Of a DNA stretch of 64,000 bases, positions 50,247 to 60,534 are shown piece by piece. Every line of letters starts with the position of its first letter. Position 1 is the first letter of the stretch. This DNA is from Neodontobutis hainanensis. Taxonomy: Eukaryota; Chordata; Actinopteri; Gobiiformes; Odontobutidae. Both the position numbers and the translations under genes were made by a program. Below the pieces are notes generated by a model. That model ran no database searches, had not been told where the DNA came from, and was given only the letters and a program-made list of their open reading frames with translations. The DNA lies in contig JALDNG010000008.1 of assembly GCA_024349245.1 (NCBI GenBank), positions 2,296,501 through 2,360,500 on the forward strand. The letters run 5' to 3'.

Positions 50247-52130
50247 TCCCAGTGTAGCTCACCTGTCTCCTAACTTGGACATGAACACTAGCACACAGGT
50301 GGGGTGTAGCGAGAGCACTCTCAATCATCTCCAGTGACCCACTTTGAGCACGGACTCCAGGAGAGATTGATAGAGTTTACTAATGACCAGAAAAAACACA
50401 GAAAATGAATACAGATGACTTTCCTGTCAGCCTGGAGAGCTGACTACAGACTGGCTGGTCCCTGTAGCTGCAGGGATGAAGATGTGCATTGTGCAGACTG
50501 ACTCCCGCCTTTTTTTTTTTTTTTTTTACAGCCAGTGCTTTTATATCTTTCTCAGTTTAGGATTCAATAAATGTGTTAAGCTAAGAGGAGAGACAGAGTT
50601 TATAGCGTTTGTATTTTATCATGTCACATTGTCTCAAAAGAGAACATCTTTTGCCAAAGGAGACAAAAAGCAAGGCCAACCTAAAGACTTCAGTTTTACA
50701 TAATGTGATGTAATTGTGAGTGAGGACTGTGTACACTTCACATTCAAATCAAGCTTAACAACTGAGCTGTCTTTTCTCTGATTTCATTCCCATTACCTCT
50801 TTACTCAGGTGTGACTTTGGAGACCACTGTATCAATCATTAGCAACTCCTCTTCCTTATAGTTGCTCTCCTCACCGGCTCTGCAGCAAGTGAGCAGAGGA
50901 GACAGACTAAATCATTCAGCACTTTGGTGAACTGTAGTCTTCGGGTAAATCCACTTGTTTCGCTTGGTTTGTGGTTGGGTATTTCCACTGCCTGTGTTTC
51001 CATTGGCAGCTGCGTTTTTCTTAAACTCTGAATGAACAAGGACCAAGTGTACACAGAGACCAGAGTACACTGTAGTATTTCTCTGAACTGTTTTCTTGAT
51101 AGAAAATGATGCATTTTAAAATTTATTCTGTACTTAATCTTCATCTTCCAGTGCCATTTGGTCATGTTTGTGAACTTACTTGCCAATTTGATAAAACTCT
51201 TGAGTGTTTTAGATTCGGAATGTACCTTAAGGGGTACTTTGACATTTTGAAGTTTAATATTCGATTTTCCTGGTTACATGCTTTAGGCTCGAGACAAGTG
51301 GTTGTTAAAAATTGTGAGTGTTAATCATTTAGTATTGCTTAGAAATACAGCTAACAAGCTGGCTGTGAGTATCCAGTGGTGTCAGTGAGGAATGCTAACA
51401 GTACCGTTGGACTCCTGTTTGATTAGTAGGACAGCCTCCCTGAACCTTCACTTTTTTACAAGTGCTTGTTGCAGAAGAATAACAGCTGCAGTTCAAAATG
51501 TCAAAGTATTGCTCAAAGACTTTGCATCTCTTAAAGAATAATACCAGCCTTTTTGACATTTAGGTCCTGTATAATTTTCTCACTGGCACAAAGTATTATC
51601 AGGAAGTAGAGTTTTAACAGTAATGTTTTACACAAAATTGATATTTATATCTTTTTGAAAGTAACAGTTTTGTCAGGACAAAGTTTAGTTCCCCTTTTCT
51701 TAAAACAGCATTTTTCCTGCAACTAATTTATATACCGTACACAGTTATGTATGTTAATATTTGTTCATAATAAATTCTTAATAAAATATACAGAACAGAT
51801 ATAGAGTGAGCCACAGAAAAAAACTAAAAGTTAACCAGAATATATTACTGAGTGTCATGTTGGTGGATTAACTCTTTAATACATAATCTGATAAAGACTT
51901 TTTCCCCTTTAAACTGTAACTGTTGTTTTTTCATTCAGACATGTATGTGCCTCAAAAATACTGGTCTTATCATGCAAAGTCAGAGACTCCTTCGAGAAAG
52001 ATGATGGGAAATGTGGTCTTCATATTGAAGATCTCAATACAATAAAGTTTGACTTAACTAGACAAAGTATGTTTTGATTACCATCCTGTGTGTAGACTGT
52101 ACTCAATGTTCATAATAAAGATACACAACA
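50247..52130 (+). other. ephb4: ephb4 3' UTR with several polyadenylation signals
   Basis: The stop codon TAG is at 50244-50246. AATAAA signals occur at 50566-50571, at 51769-51774 and 51780-51785 (a close pair), at 52041-52046 and again near 52117. The stretch has no coding features and contains AT-rich elements typical of 3' UTRs. The true end is probably near 51.8 or 52.07 kb, but more than one end may be used. Confidence 0.6.
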
Positions 52131-53549
52131 ATGTTTACAGAGTCATTTCTTTTGGCTGGATTGGCCTTATCTCAAGTGAAGCAGCTGTGTCCAAACAGTC
52201 CATACACAAGTGCGGATCACCGTCTTTCACCTGTTTGTTCCGTTTAGGTGGTCCAAGTGACCAAGAAAATGCAAACTCAAATTAATACACAAATAATAAT
52301 GTTCCTGAAGGTTGTTTTCATATTTGGTGTTGGTTTCGATGCTAAAAGCTCTGAATTCAAAACAACTCACTTCCCCTTTATTCTTTGCTTTTATCTTTAG
52401 TTAGATAATCCCATGCTTAAACTGAGATCACAGAAAGAAAATGTGTAACTACAATATGTTGTGGGGTATTATTTGGTCTTATTTGAGGCTCTGGTTGCAA
52501 ACATGCCTCTCATCTATCCCATCGCCCTGTTTTTAATAATGAGAGCGAGGAAACCGGAGACTGCCAGGGCTGAAACAAATCTTTCTCCCAGCGTTCCTCT
52601 TGTGCCTTGTGTTTCTCCAGAGAGCCTTTTTAACCCTCCAGGGCTGCGCGCTTGTCCTCTCCCATGTTTCCCTTCTGGTCTTCAGCACTTTTAATCATAA
52701 AGAGATGTTCTATTCTTCTGCTGTGCCTCGGGCTGAGAGCAGCTTATAGCACAGCATAAGCTTTTAAAAGTCTTTCACACACAGCTTTTTCCTCTTTCCA
52801 ACCATAACCCGCCAGCACTTCAAAAAGTGTTTAGATTCATTGATTAATGGGCTTTGATTATCTCTGTGTTACTGACTCACTGCTCTTGTTGTATTGCTCT
52901 CATGTGGCTCACAAACTACAAACCTGTGCAGTCGCTGTGTTCATGCAGCGCAGATAAATAACAATGACTAACAGTTATTGTGTGTGTGTGTGTTTCCCTG
53001 TAGGGTGATGGAGAGAGACCAGTATTCATCTCTGGTTTCTACGTCTGTCAGTGTTTTGTGTAACCCCTGACCTCGGCGTTTAGTGCAGATCTAGCCCAAG
53101 CTTTGTGTGCCTATCTGAATGGCCATTCATTAGGTCTGCTGTCGAGGAGGGGAGCACACCAGGCCAACCAGGTTTGAGTGTTTTGAGGATTGTGTCATTC
53201 CCCTGCATTCCTTTGTGCATTCAAGTGTAGAGCCCGGGTGCGAGCGGAGTGATGGTGGGGTGCTGGGTCGGCGTTATCAACCAGTGGGACAGGTATGTTT
53301 GGAAGCAGAAGGGGAGTGGTGCAGGGTGCAGACAAGAGCTGTAGTCATGCATCTAACATCGTGGGGGGCACAGACATTCCTTGATTTTCCCTTTATTTTG
53401 TCATTTGTGGTGTACTCCTTCTTTGTTCATGTTTGCTCCTGGCTATAAGAGTGGTTTAGCATGGGCATGGTCCAGGCCTTAATTGTAACATTCTATAACT
53501 GGAATTTTAATCTTGCTTTATTTTTTTGTCTAAATTTAGTTTAGTGTGT

Positions 53550-53595
53550 GTGGTGCTATTATGGTATTGATTAGACCATACCATAATAGCACCAC
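53550..53595. repeat. perfect 18-bp inverted repeat (hairpin) with 10-nt loop
   Basis: GTGGTGCTATTATGGTAT (53550-53567) is followed by a 10-base spacer and its exact reverse complement (53578-53595). The heptamer TTAGACC in the loop recurs just after the right arm, at about 53600-53606. No transposon ends or target duplication could be seen around it. Confidence 0.85.
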
Positions 53596-56069
53596 CAGGT
53601 TAGACCCTGATTTCAGTTTTCTTCATTGTTTGTTAGTCCAAGTTCAGTCCTGACAGGATTTGTAGGAAACTTTTTATAAATAGCAATCACATAATAAGAT
53701 AGATCAGAAGCAGTGACCTACTGGCGTTTTCAGACATTGTAGAGGAACCTAGGTGATGATGAAGTGTTTTTTGTTTGAAGGTTATATATTTTATTTTGGA
53801 GCCAAAAGACCCAAACATGGGTATAGGCATATAAATTGCATTTGAAAAAAAAAAAATGTATTTGGCAAATATCAGTGCCTACAAGTCGAAGTTATAAAGT
53901 TTCCTCTTTCCCAATGGTTCGAGTGCCAGCTCTGCCTCTCTGTAATGACTTTGCACACAATTTGATCAAAATGGCCTGACGCTTCAAAGCAAATCCTGTG
54001 AACAGCCAGCCAGGATTATTTTCACCTGTGCATGCATTATGATTGTTGTAAAAGATGGCAGTGTAGAGCCCCTCCACTCTGTTAAGTTTTAAATCTGATC
54101 AGTGGGGAAGTTGTCATCCCTGCTGTTCTACAGAAATGTGTGTTAGCTTTGCACGAGCCATGGCCAGACTATCACTGCAAACGAGAACTAAGTTTTAGCT
54201 GACCCACCTGGTTAAATAGATGTTGTAAGAATTTAATTATACTTTCAGGCGTCAGCACAGTTTGATGTAGAGTCAGCCCTGTCATCTTAGCACATGCCTA
54301 ATCCCCAGTTAGTCCATGTAAACCTTTAAATTGCAGGTCCCTGCTGTCTTCCTGTTCCTCTTATTAGTATTTGTCGTCAAATATAGTCAAAGTATTTACT
54401 CCAGCCTGTTACCTCCTGAATAAATTTGGACTCGACACAAATACATTCTGCATTAAATCAAAATGTATTCCACAAATCATTCTACTGTAGCTCACTTCTT
54501 GTTCAGCAGACTTCAAAAAGAGCCTATTGTGTTGTTGCTCTGGGCTCTCTGTAAACCATGTGAAAATGAACGTAACACCTGAGCAGTGAACAAGGAGCAG
54601 CCCCTGGTGAAGGTGTTTGCAGGTCTATGCTCTGTCTCAGTTTTCAGTCCACTCACCGCAGTCATCCATCTCCCCCGTGGCACCCTTTTGTTTTCCATGT
54701 CCTCATTGCCTGGAAATGAAATAAGTGTGACCTTCTCTGCTTCTTATCCCTTTCTGTGTAAATCACCTCCTCATTCTGAAATCCAAGCTTCAAGGACTGC
54801 TTTGCTGGGAGGGAATTAAAACTTGGGTAAACTGCTGAAAAAGATGAAAAGAAGAAGAAAAGCCTTATGAGATAATGTCAGTTCAGAAGACAGTTTGGTC
54901 TGGTTTTCTGATTTATCTCCATTTTGAACCCATGTTTACGAAAGTCAGATGGATGGCTTTAGTCTTTAGCTTCGTGCTTAACCCCTCACACATGCCTCAC
55001 CTTCGAGCTCTAACTCAGCCTGACTCCTCCTCACCTCTGACCCCTATCAGTATATATCTTCACCTTAAGCAGAAAAATGCAATGCGCCCTTTTCACAAAC
55101 TGCAGCTTCCTCCAAATGTGTTTTCTGTTTAGATGGTTACCTACAGCTTTTTCAACTCACTGTGGTGTATGATTGAGGAATTTAGATTGAAAAAAACATA
55201 CATCAAACTGTGTAAAACATCAAAAAAGTCTTTTTGTTCTGTTCTTCTTGTGTTTAGCTTGTTTATTTCTGATTACAAGTCCTTATATTTGTTCTGTGGT
55301 CTTGGCTGTTTACATAAATGAGAGCTCCAACTTCTTTTTCTGTATGTAAATTACAGATTGGCGACCAATGGCCTAAACAATCTATTTTCACACACATCAC
55401 AGATGAACAGTAAACATTCAAAGATGACGAAAGCACTCATTTTGCTGGTTTCTCTTCCAGAACATTCTGGCCTTGACTTTAAAACATGAACTCCTTTTCA
55501 GTCATTTTTTTGGATTGTGTGAATATAGCTCCCAGCACAGCAGGCCTCTAGATCACAACAACACCCCCTTCTGTTCCCCTCTGGACCCCAAGCATACACC
55601 CACTGCTTCTGCCCGGCTCGAATTAATGACCATCCATCACAACTGTTGATTATACTATGAAAACATGACCGCTCACGTTTAATAGTGACCCAGTGCACAA
55701 ACGCGGGCTCACACTGTGACAGACTGCATTGCAGGCATGACTGACATGACTGTGTTTCAGCGCCTTTCTGTTCTGCGTCTCGGCCCCTGCTCCACTTAGA
55801 AATCTGAGCATGGGGGCATATGGTTATGATTTAACCAGCATCTGGATGCAATGCACTGACATTTACACAAATATAAAGTGTGTTTATGTGACTCACTGCA
55901 CTATTGAATGTAATCAGATTACAGAAGAGTGAGTGTAATCAACTCTGGGCGTACATTTCAATCTACCAGGAACACAAGGACTACCAACTCTTTTCTAATA
56001 CAAAACATCCCCTAAAAACAGAAATATGTCCAAAAGGGAGCTGCCACTGCCCTGTTTACTGTGTTTGGA

Positions 56070-56084
56070 GCTCCCTCTAGTGGA
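56070..56084 (-). promoter_or_regulatory. CTCF-like motif, reverse orientation
   Basis: The + strand reads GCTCCCTCTAGTGGA. Its complement contains CCACTAGAGGGAGC, a close match to the CTCF core. It points back toward ephb4. Confidence 0.45.
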
Positions 56085-56319
56085 CAAATTGCTGGACTGC
56101 TCTGTCGATAAGGGAAGCGAGCACTGGTTTCTCTGGGTTTTGTTGATTTATAGGCTGATACTGGCCCCTAAGGCCAGAGTTCAAGGAGTCTTCTCGTTAG
56201 CATGATGTGGACCAAAAGATAGCCTATCTTATCTTTACCGTCCATGTGATTCAAAACAGTCCAACCTCTAAATAAGAAAAACAGCTGTTGTAAGACGTGG
56301 TGGTAGGCTACGTGGTCGT

Positions 56320-56770
56320 GTCACGCCCACTGCTAAGCTTTTCCGCGGGTACTAAACCCATTTAAGCTCCCCCACAGTCTGTGGCGCTCCCAAAAGCTAA
56401 CTTCAAATGCTCACCTCCGCCATTGGTCCCGGATGTCTGTTTTTAGAAAATAGGACGAGACGCTTTAAGGCAGGACGAGTGAGCGTGATATAAGCCTAGC
56501 CTATTAATTATTCACTTTTACTTATTTACAGTAAATTATGAATTTTAAAGAGCGTAGTTGTAGATCATATTTGTTGTTGCCAGTACGTGTTTTTTGTTCG
56601 TCTGTTTTCCTCTATCATGTAACTTTAATTTGAGTGCACCTGAACAGAGGAGGTAGCCTACATCGAGCTGCGTTGCGTTGTCTCCCCCTGGCGGTGATGG
56701 GACGCTGTTACACTCAGGGGAATCGCACCCTCAGCCACAGAAACATCAGTCACCGGCACAAGGACCATGT
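56320..56770 (+). promoter_or_regulatory. promoter-like GC/CpG-richer patch
   Basis: Between about 56320 and 56770 the sequence is richer in CpG than its flanks and holds an inverted CCAAT box (GCCATTGGTCC at about 56420-56430). The exon at 60242 appears to have a splice acceptor in front of its ATG, so that gene needs an upstream noncoding first exon. This patch is a candidate for its promoter; the link is inference. Confidence 0.25.
56682..56697 (-). promoter_or_regulatory. CTCF-like motif, reverse orientation
   Basis: The + strand reads CTCCCCCTGGCGGTGA. Its complement is TCACCGCCAGGGGGAG, a strong match to the CTCF core CCGCCAGGGGG. It is the second reverse-oriented site within 650 bp. 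Confidence 0.5.
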
Positions 56771-57789
56771 TGTTGTTACAGTGCAGCAGTGTTAATGGAT
56801 GGGGCTTCTCTTTGCCCTTCACACTTCACCCAGCGGCTCTACAACCAAGTATAAGCATATTTATCTTACATTTAGACCTGAAAGTCCTGTTATAAATAAT
56901 GCGTTGTCACTACACTATCAAACTTTTTAATGATGCCATAGTAAAATGAATTATATCTCTCCAACAACCAGTTTTTTTTTTTTTTTTACATTTTATTACT
57001 AGTTTTTACCTATGCATTTTTGTTTAAAGCACCTTGTATCAGCTGACTATTGATGACTTGATTGATTGACTTTTCATATTTATTTACATTTTGGTCTATA
57101 TGGTTGTCACATGTTTGTTTTTGTTTTTTACTGCAGACATTTAGTATGGGTATTTTGCACTCCTTAATTGTGGTTTAAATCAAAAGCCTATACGCTTTTT
57201 ACTTAGGGAATATTTTCATGTTTGCAGATGTTGGTGTTTGTTCACTTATTTATACAGAAGGTAAATTGTGCCTAATACCACCTTCCACCAGCTTTTCACA
57301 GAAGTTCCCCCAAAAATGTAATCCTGAAGTGTCTAATTGTATATAACTTTCCAGTAAGAGTATTATCTTAATTAACCACAAAAGATTGCCTCCACAACAC
57401 AGAGTTAAACACCAGTGTGCAAGCCGCTAAGTTCATGTAGCGGTCATTTACTGCAAAACAAGGGCATAATCAGTAATACTGTTTTAATATTAATATAAAA
57501 AATTATAATAATAATAAACAAGAGATGAAGAAAAAACTAGTTTTTACACCTACCAGACAACAAACACATTACAGCTGATATAAAAATGCAAACGGTATCT
57601 GAGAACACCAGCTGTTTAAACAACCCAGTACCATGTAATCAATGTTTCCATATTCAGCAAAGGAACCAGTTAACAGGGCTGTGTTATGATCATGGCTTAT
57701 ACTAAACCCTGCAGATGATTATTTATGAACATTTTTAGGTCTGCTTGTGTGGGACAAGGTTGCAAAAATGCGCTATACTTGGTAATTTT

Positions 57790-58470
57790 ATGGTGTAGAA
57801 TAGAAAAGACTAGGATAGAACTTTATTCTCCATCAAAGTTTAACTTTTCCACTTTTCACTATATGATACAGACAAACATACAATATAAATCATAGTTAAA
57901 ATACATAAATACTCTAAAACACAGTCCATTTCTGAGGGTGGAATGTTTCAAATTCATTCATGCTGTGTTGAAGTTACCCACTGCACATGGGACAAACAAC
58001 TTTTTAAAGGCAGCTTTAGTTGCCAGTGGGTCTCTATAGTGCTGACCTGAGGGCAAGTGCTCAAACTGACCTGAAACAGGATGGGAGCTGTGTTCCACAA
58101 CAGTTCTGTCTTTACTAAGTGTCCTGTACAGTTGGTTCTGTTGTTTTGTTGGTTTCCCAACAGTCTTATTAGCCCACCACACAATTTTGTTCAGTTTGTT
58201 TTTTTATCTGAAGGTCAGATGGAACGTTAGACTCTTTCAACTATGGATTTTATAGACTACTTCTAAAATTTATGGGCTGACCCTGAGGCTACTGAGCTTC
58301 CTCAGAAGGTACAGGCCTTTTTACTAAATGCACTCAGTGTTCGTAAGTTGAGGTGACAGTCTAAAATTGTGCCAAGGTGTTTAAAACTACTGACAATCTC
58401 GACACTCTGACCATTAAGTGTGACAGGCTGTATTTGCATATTACTGTGAGAGCATAGGAAGAGTACCTTG
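57790..58470 (-). mobile_element. degraded non-LTR retrotransposon (LINE), 3' end of ORF2
   Basis: Translated on the - strand, the region matches the C-terminal part of fish LINE reverse transcriptases. From 58445 down it shows VTLNGQSVEIV..FKHLGTILD, then YLLRKLSSLRVSP, then KNKLNKIV..ANKTVGKPTKQQ, and finally HLPSGQHYRDPLATK followed by KKLFVP. These pieces fall in order but need at least one frameshift (near 58320) and pass through several stop codons, so the copy is dead. An AATAAAGTTCTATCC-type tail at about 57800-57830 marks the 3' end. The clade (L2/CR1-, Rex1- or RTE-like) is not resolved. The copy is strongly 5' truncated. Confidence 0.75.
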
Positions 58471-60241
58471 GTTTATAACCTAAGATAATTATACTCTTCT
58501 GCAGCACAATCCTAAAAACAAACGTACCCAGATCATGTACCAGGATGTTACACAAAGCAAACCTCCTGTGCATCAGAGGACATATGGGGTCTTTACTTTA
58601 TCCTTAGTGTAATCTCACTATTTAAAATGCCTGAAAACCCTGCAGCCTGGGAACTCTCAGGTTTGTAATTTACACTGCAAAGTAGAATAGTGACCTCGCA
58701 CAGCTGCCCGTAAGACTGTGGTCAATGGAAGCAGTGCGATTATGGTGGATTAATCCCAGATGATCTCTGCTCTCAAAGCCACTGCGGCAGAGGTCTGTGA
58801 AGTGCTGTGTTTTATTCAGAGATGGCCTTGGCAGCTGTAGGATATAGGATCTCACGGAGACATGAATGGGTTGTCAGTCAGTCAATGAATGTGACTTGTG
58901 GCTGAATTTTTCATTCATTGAGGATGTGTTAATCCCCTGTTGTAATCTTGTGTACAGATGTTGCATAGAAGACATTCACTTCTTCATAATAATCCTTGAT
59001 CATCTTTTCTCATTCGAACTATTGGGATATTTTTGTAAATTGGCAGCCTTCGTGGTAATTAGTCTCTTGCTGTGGAGAAGTCATGCATATATAATGATTT
59101 CCATGATGTCTTTTATGTTTCATTTAATAGCATCCTTACACATAAGAGATTACGGCTTATTTGGGTACACAGTGAAGAAATAATCCTTTGAACACAGTGA
59201 TGTGGGATGTAACCTGTATAATACTCTTGATAGGAATTCTCCTCATTTTATCTGGGAGCCACGAAGCCCTGTCCTTCATCTCACAGCAGTTCAGAGGGAT
59301 TTTGTCCTGCAGTGGTTTGATGCTTTGTGTGAAAAACACAGTGCACTGGGGACTTGCCATTGCATTAACCCAAACCTTGACCATGACACTGTCGGCTGGC
59401 CTGGAGCTGGTGCAAGCCTTTTGAATGCCACTGCATCTGAGCTTCAGACAGAGTTAGTTACCCTGCCTCTAATCGATAGTTTACATGAAGGTCACTGGAG
59501 TCAGACTCAACGGAGGAAGTGCCACATTAAAGGAACCCCAAGGGACAATGTTATTGATTATCCTTATTGATTATTGGATGTATCATGTCTTTAGAGCCAC
59601 CGTCTGGTTTCCATGTTGGTTGGGGGTTTCAGTTTCTGTCTATTTTTATTGCCTTTTATAATTTTTTTTATCAACTTCAATTACGTACACAAGGAAACAT
59701 AATACCATCTTCAGGACAGATACAAACTAGCAGATGACCATTTTTTTGAGATGTCACATAGATGGTACATATCAGCAGAAGAAAAGGTCACAGCACTGAC
59801 CTGATGATGTTTGAGATTATATGAAGTGCAGATAGTCCATTCGGGCGCTCTCTTAATCTGTACAAATGTAAGCTGGTGAGGCTTCAACACAAATCCCTCA
59901 CTGTCCCTCCTTTGAGAGATAAAAGATGCAGATTGCTTTCACCATTCATTTTTAGTTGCTCAAAGGGACACATCACATCAACCAGAGCCATTGTTTCAAC
60001 TGCTTCTGAAAACTTCTGACTGTTTTATTTTGGTTTCCACAAAAGACCAATCAAGATCGCTTGATATTTTCCAGTTTGCACTTCTCATTTGACGCCTGAC
60101 ATTTTGGGGCTGGACGTTTCAAATCTTTGTGAATCTCGATCAAAGTCGCACTCCATTGTTATTTGGTTCCAAACTTAGACTCAGCTCAAGCTAAGCAGAG
60201 CATTTTCCTCAGCCCTGTCTTTCTAGGTCTACATAATCATC

Positions 60242-60534
60242 ATGTTTGCGAGCCGTGGTGGCACCGGAGGAGGAGGTAAAGGAGGCAAGTATTCAGTGGA
60301 AGACCTGTATGGCATCAGTAAGAAGCCCAAAGCATCATCTTCTTCTGGGAGCATTGTGGCCAAGGCTCGGAGCAGTAAGAGCCACGAGCAGAGGCATGAG
60401 TCTGAGGCCCTGGCGTCTCAGATCCTGGAGGCGGCTCACAGGCTGGTGGAGCGCCGCAGACTGGAGCTGTACCTGCGGGAGTGTGGCCTGTCACTGGCTG
60501 AGTGTGAGGCTGAGCGCTCTGCTATGGTTTACAG
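60242..60534 (+). CDS. first coding exon of an unrecognised gene (97 residues, continues past the donor)
   Basis: An ATG with A at -3 opens a frame that stays open to an exact donor, TACAG|GTAAGA, ending in phase 2. A pyrimidine-rich acceptor (CTGTCTTTCTAG, ending at 60226) precedes the ATG by 15 bases, so the exon is probably 60227-60534 with a noncoding exon upstream. Codon use is GC-rich, unlike the flanks. The protein starts MFASRGGTGGGGKGGKYSV, then has a Ser/Lys-rich basic stretch, then a charged, helix-prone segment (about 52-95) with heptad-like spacing including ASQILEAAHRLVERRRLELY. This looks like the start of a coiled-coil or cytoskeletal/nuclear protein. I do not recognise the family and assign no function. 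The rest must lie after 60534; no second exon could be identified before 64000. Confidence 0.7.

Larger units (their letters stand above)
52131..60226. other. intergenic DNA between ephb4 and the next gene
   Basis: No gene was recognised in these 8 kb. Items inside are listed separately: a TG repeat (about 52979-52992), a perfect hairpin (53550-53595), two CTCF-like motifs (56070-56084, 56682-56697), a GC-richer promoter-like patch (56320-56770) and a LINE fragment (57790-58470). A poly(T) run is at about 56971-56987. Part of this stretch may be a first intron or 5' region of the gene starting at 60242. Confidence 0.5.

Noticed and set aside
53912..53932. GGTTCGAGTGCC, a possible tRNA B box
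   Set aside because: The T-loop-like core lacks the downstream TCC, no A box is found at the right distance and no cloverleaf arms pair.
57954..58184. Overlapping - strand frames that look like a small gene
   Set aside because: They translate to the C-terminal part of a LINE reverse transcriptase and are part of the dead element, not a host gene.
59202..59570. 122-codon frame on the + strand
   Set aside because: No recognisable domain and no splice links; adjacent frames are equally open, so chance is the simpler explanation.
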